NCBI GenBank assembly: GCA_964574705.1
Contig: CAZNOO010000030.1
Span: 1-15,323, forward strand
From: JAHIVB01 sp964574705
Lineage (GTDB): Bacteria; Bacillota_I; Bacilli_A; Izemoplasmatales; Hujiaoplasmataceae
DNA: 15,323 nucleotides
Direction of reading: 5' to 3'
Shown here: positions 14,268 to 15,323 of the stretch, in pieces
How positions within the stretch are numbered: position 1 is the first letter of the stretch
How the letters are laid out: each line of letters starts with the position of its first letter
Made by a program: the position numbers and the translations under genes
Notes under the pieces: generated by a model
Database searches by the model: none
What the model was told of the DNA's origin: nothing
The model's input: only the letters and a program-made list of their open reading frames with translations

Positions 14268-14606
14268 ATGGCTGAATACACTAAAATCGGAAACGACATC
14301 GATACACACGCTCCGATTGACACTTTTTATGATTTGATTCCTTATTCAGAAGACAATGAGTCTTTTAAACACCGGTGGGTATCGGTCTCGATTAAAAACA
14401 GCAAGACGATGGAATTGATCGATGATGAAATCTTGACGAGGGAAGACGGTGCAGTGTCTTTCAGTCTTCCAAGCTCTTTCATAGGGACAGTCGAATTAAC
14501 GGCAGATGAGTGGATAGGATCGATTGAGATTAAGAGCAATGAAGAAAGCGAAGACATCGCACAGATGATTTTCGTTGAAATGAAAAAGATTGGCGACCGT
14601 TTATAG
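14268..14606 (+). CDS. Small acidic protein of unknown function
   Basis: A 112-residue protein I do not recognise, and the only plus-strand gene in the window. It is acidic, has no cysteine, signal peptide or membrane segment, and alternates short strands (WVSVSIKNSKTMELI, AVSFSLPS, GTVELTADEWIGSIEIKS) with a C-terminal helix. A small beta-rich cytoplasmic fold is likely. Two starts are possible; I prefer 14268 because AAGAG lies about 9 nt upstream and the promoter is too close to the ATG at 14259 (which would add MQN). A strong promoter and a dedicated terminator mark it as a real, independently transcribed gene. Confidence 0.75.
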   Translation: MAEYTKIGNDIDTHAPIDTFYDLIPYSEDNESFKHRWVSVSIKNSKTMELIDDEILTREDGAVSFSLPSSFIGTVELTADEWIGSIEIKSNEESEDIAQMIFVEMKKIGDRL

Positions 14607-14614
14607 TCGCCAAT
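14589..14614 (+). terminator. Bidirectional terminator between convergent genes
   Basis: ATTGGCGAC and GTCGCCAAT form a 9-bp stem around an 8-nt loop that contains the stop codon of the plus-strand gene. TTTTTATTTATT follows on the plus strand and TCTTTTTCATTT on the minus strand, so it can stop transcription from both sides. Confidence 0.85.
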
Positions 14615-14620
14615 TTTTAT

Positions 14621-15223
14621 TTATTGTTCTTTAAAGACTAAGTACCGAATCACAGCGATTGGAAAAAATACCAATATCAAGTTCCTGAAAAAATTAGCGA
14701 AAATATTCAAAAGTGTTGATAAGTGTGGCGAAAACGAAACGAACTGAAATGAATCAATGACAAACTCTACGATTTGAATGAGATAATTGAGTGAAAAAGC
14801 TAAGATAAAAATAATAATTAAGTTTTTTGTCCATTTCTTCAAGGTATCAATAGGATATTTAGTGTCATACACTTGAAGGAATAATAATCCAACGAATCCT
14901 ATCATCAAATTCCTACTAAATAAGATCGCAACAATATAACCTAAAACGTCGTGAAAAAAATTCGGAATGTAAATTAAAACAAATGCAATTAAGTAACTTA
15001 AAAACCCTGAGATAGCATACCCCCAGAGTATTCCTTTCCTGAGCTTACTATTTTCTTTGTCAACAAACAAAAATACAAAAGTCGTTGCCAGTGCCATTGC
15101 ATTAACTAATATTCTTAAAGCATCATAAATATCAAAATCCGTAAAAGTATGTCTTAATCCAAAATACATTGCTAGGAATACTGCTAAAAACAATAGAACA
15201 CTTTTTGTGTTTGGCTTTACCAT
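14621..15223 (-). CDS. Unknown integral membrane protein with about six helices
   Basis: A 200-residue protein with hydrophobic segments near residues 8-27, 38-56, 67-90, 94-118, 133-156 and 173-195, and few conserved polar residues inside them. I do not recognise a family and see no transport or catalytic motif. I chose the ATG at 15223, which has GGAG about 6 nt upstream. A longer reading from a TTG at 15286 is ruled out because that TTG is part of the promoter -35 box. It is transcribed alone and converges on the small plus-strand gene at a shared terminator. Confidence 0.8.
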   Translation of the reverse strand: MVKPNTKSVLLFLAVFLAMYFGLRHTFTDFDIYDALRILVNAMALATTFVFLFVDKENSKLRKGILWGYAISGFLSYLIAFVLIYIPNFFHDVLGYIVAILFSRNLMIGFVGLLFLQVYDTKYPIDTLKKWTKNLIIIFILAFSLNYLIQIVEFVIDSFQFVSFSPHLSTLLNIFANFFRNLILVFFPIAVIRYLVFKEQ

Positions 15224-15257
15224 CGTTATCTCCAATCTATTGATGACTCTAAGATAT

Positions 15258-15286
15258 ATCATAGGAGATTTAAAAATATTTGTCAA
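15258..15286 (-). promoter_or_regulatory. Near-consensus sigma-A promoter of the membrane protein gene
   Basis: On the minus strand a perfect TTGACA (15286-15281), exactly 17 bp spacing and TATGAT (15263-15258). It predicts a start of transcription near 15251 and a leader of about 28 nt. It is the strongest promoter in the window by sequence. Confidence 0.88.
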
Positions 15287-15323
15287 TACTTATATTTATT
15301 ATTATTGTCTTAAAAGAAAAATT

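Noticed and set aside
14127..14309. 60-codon minus-strand ORF between the lipoprotein and the plus-strand gene
   Set aside because: It covers both divergent promoters and overlaps the start of the plus-strand gene; no ribosome site is seen.
15224..15286. N-terminal extension of the membrane protein from a TTG at 15286
   Set aside because: The TTG and next codon are the TTGACA -35 box of a consensus promoter whose -10 lies within the extension; the ATG at 15223 has its own ribosome site.
1..15323. Recoding of TGA as tryptophan, as in Mycoplasma
   Set aside because: Several genes end at TGA exactly where their family ends or where the next ATG overlaps, and tryptophan is encoded by TGG.
1..15323. 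CRISPR arrays, tRNA or rRNA genes, transposases, phage genes
   Set aside because: I looked for regularly spaced repeats, tRNA-like cloverleaf ends and the usual proteins, and saw none.

Overview
The window comes from a low-GC bacterium with standard Firmicutes-style signals: AGGAGG-type ribosome binding sites, sigma-A promoters, a CcpA-type cre motif, L33, DegV/DAK2 and SerA/SerC/GDH proteins. TGA acts as a stop codon (ROK kinase, SerC and DUF2177 genes all end in TGA), so the Mycoplasma TGA=Trp code is not used. The best guess is a Bacillota or standard-code Mollicutes-like lineage (Acholeplasma/Izemoplasma type); this is inferred from gene content, not from a marker gene. It is a draft assembly: 100 Ns at 3159-3258 are flanked by an exact 55-bp duplicate.

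All but one of the genes lie on the minus strand. Reading in the direction of minus transcription (right to left): (i) 15223-14621, a six-helix membrane protein with a near-consensus promoter; (ii) 14268-14606, the only plus-strand gene, a small acidic protein with its own promoter and a shared bidirectional terminator; (iii) 14098-12581, a secreted lipoprotein, followed by a hairpin-rich intergenic region; (iv) 12228-6987, a five-gene amino-acid operon gdhA - DUF1015 - unknown helical protein - serC - serA, ending in a strong terminator. Its promoter carries a cre-like site between -35 and -10, and its leader contains an intrinsic terminator before gdhA; (v) 6855-3943, a tightly coupled three-gene membrane-lipid-like operon: DUF2177 - fused fatty-acid kinase (DAK2 + FakA middle domain + DegV/FakB) - DUF1295 reductase/methyltransferase-like protein; (vi) 3857-1945, rpmG, ROK glucokinase and an MBL-fold hydrolase, a neighbourhood resembling the rpmG/glcK/yqgX region of Bacillus; (vii) 1847 to the left edge, a LytS-like sensor with PAS, GGDEF and HD-GYP domains for cyclic-di-GMP turnover, truncated by the window edge.

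Functional logic: the gdhA-ser operon joins ammonium assimilation into glutamate with the glutamate-dependent transamination step of serine synthesis, under likely carbon control. The DUF2177-Fak-DUF1295 operon puts a single-polypeptide kinase plus acyl carrier next to two integral membrane proteins, which makes it the best candidate here for an uncharacterised lipid-processing module. I see no tRNA, rRNA, CRISPR array, insertion sequence or phage gene.
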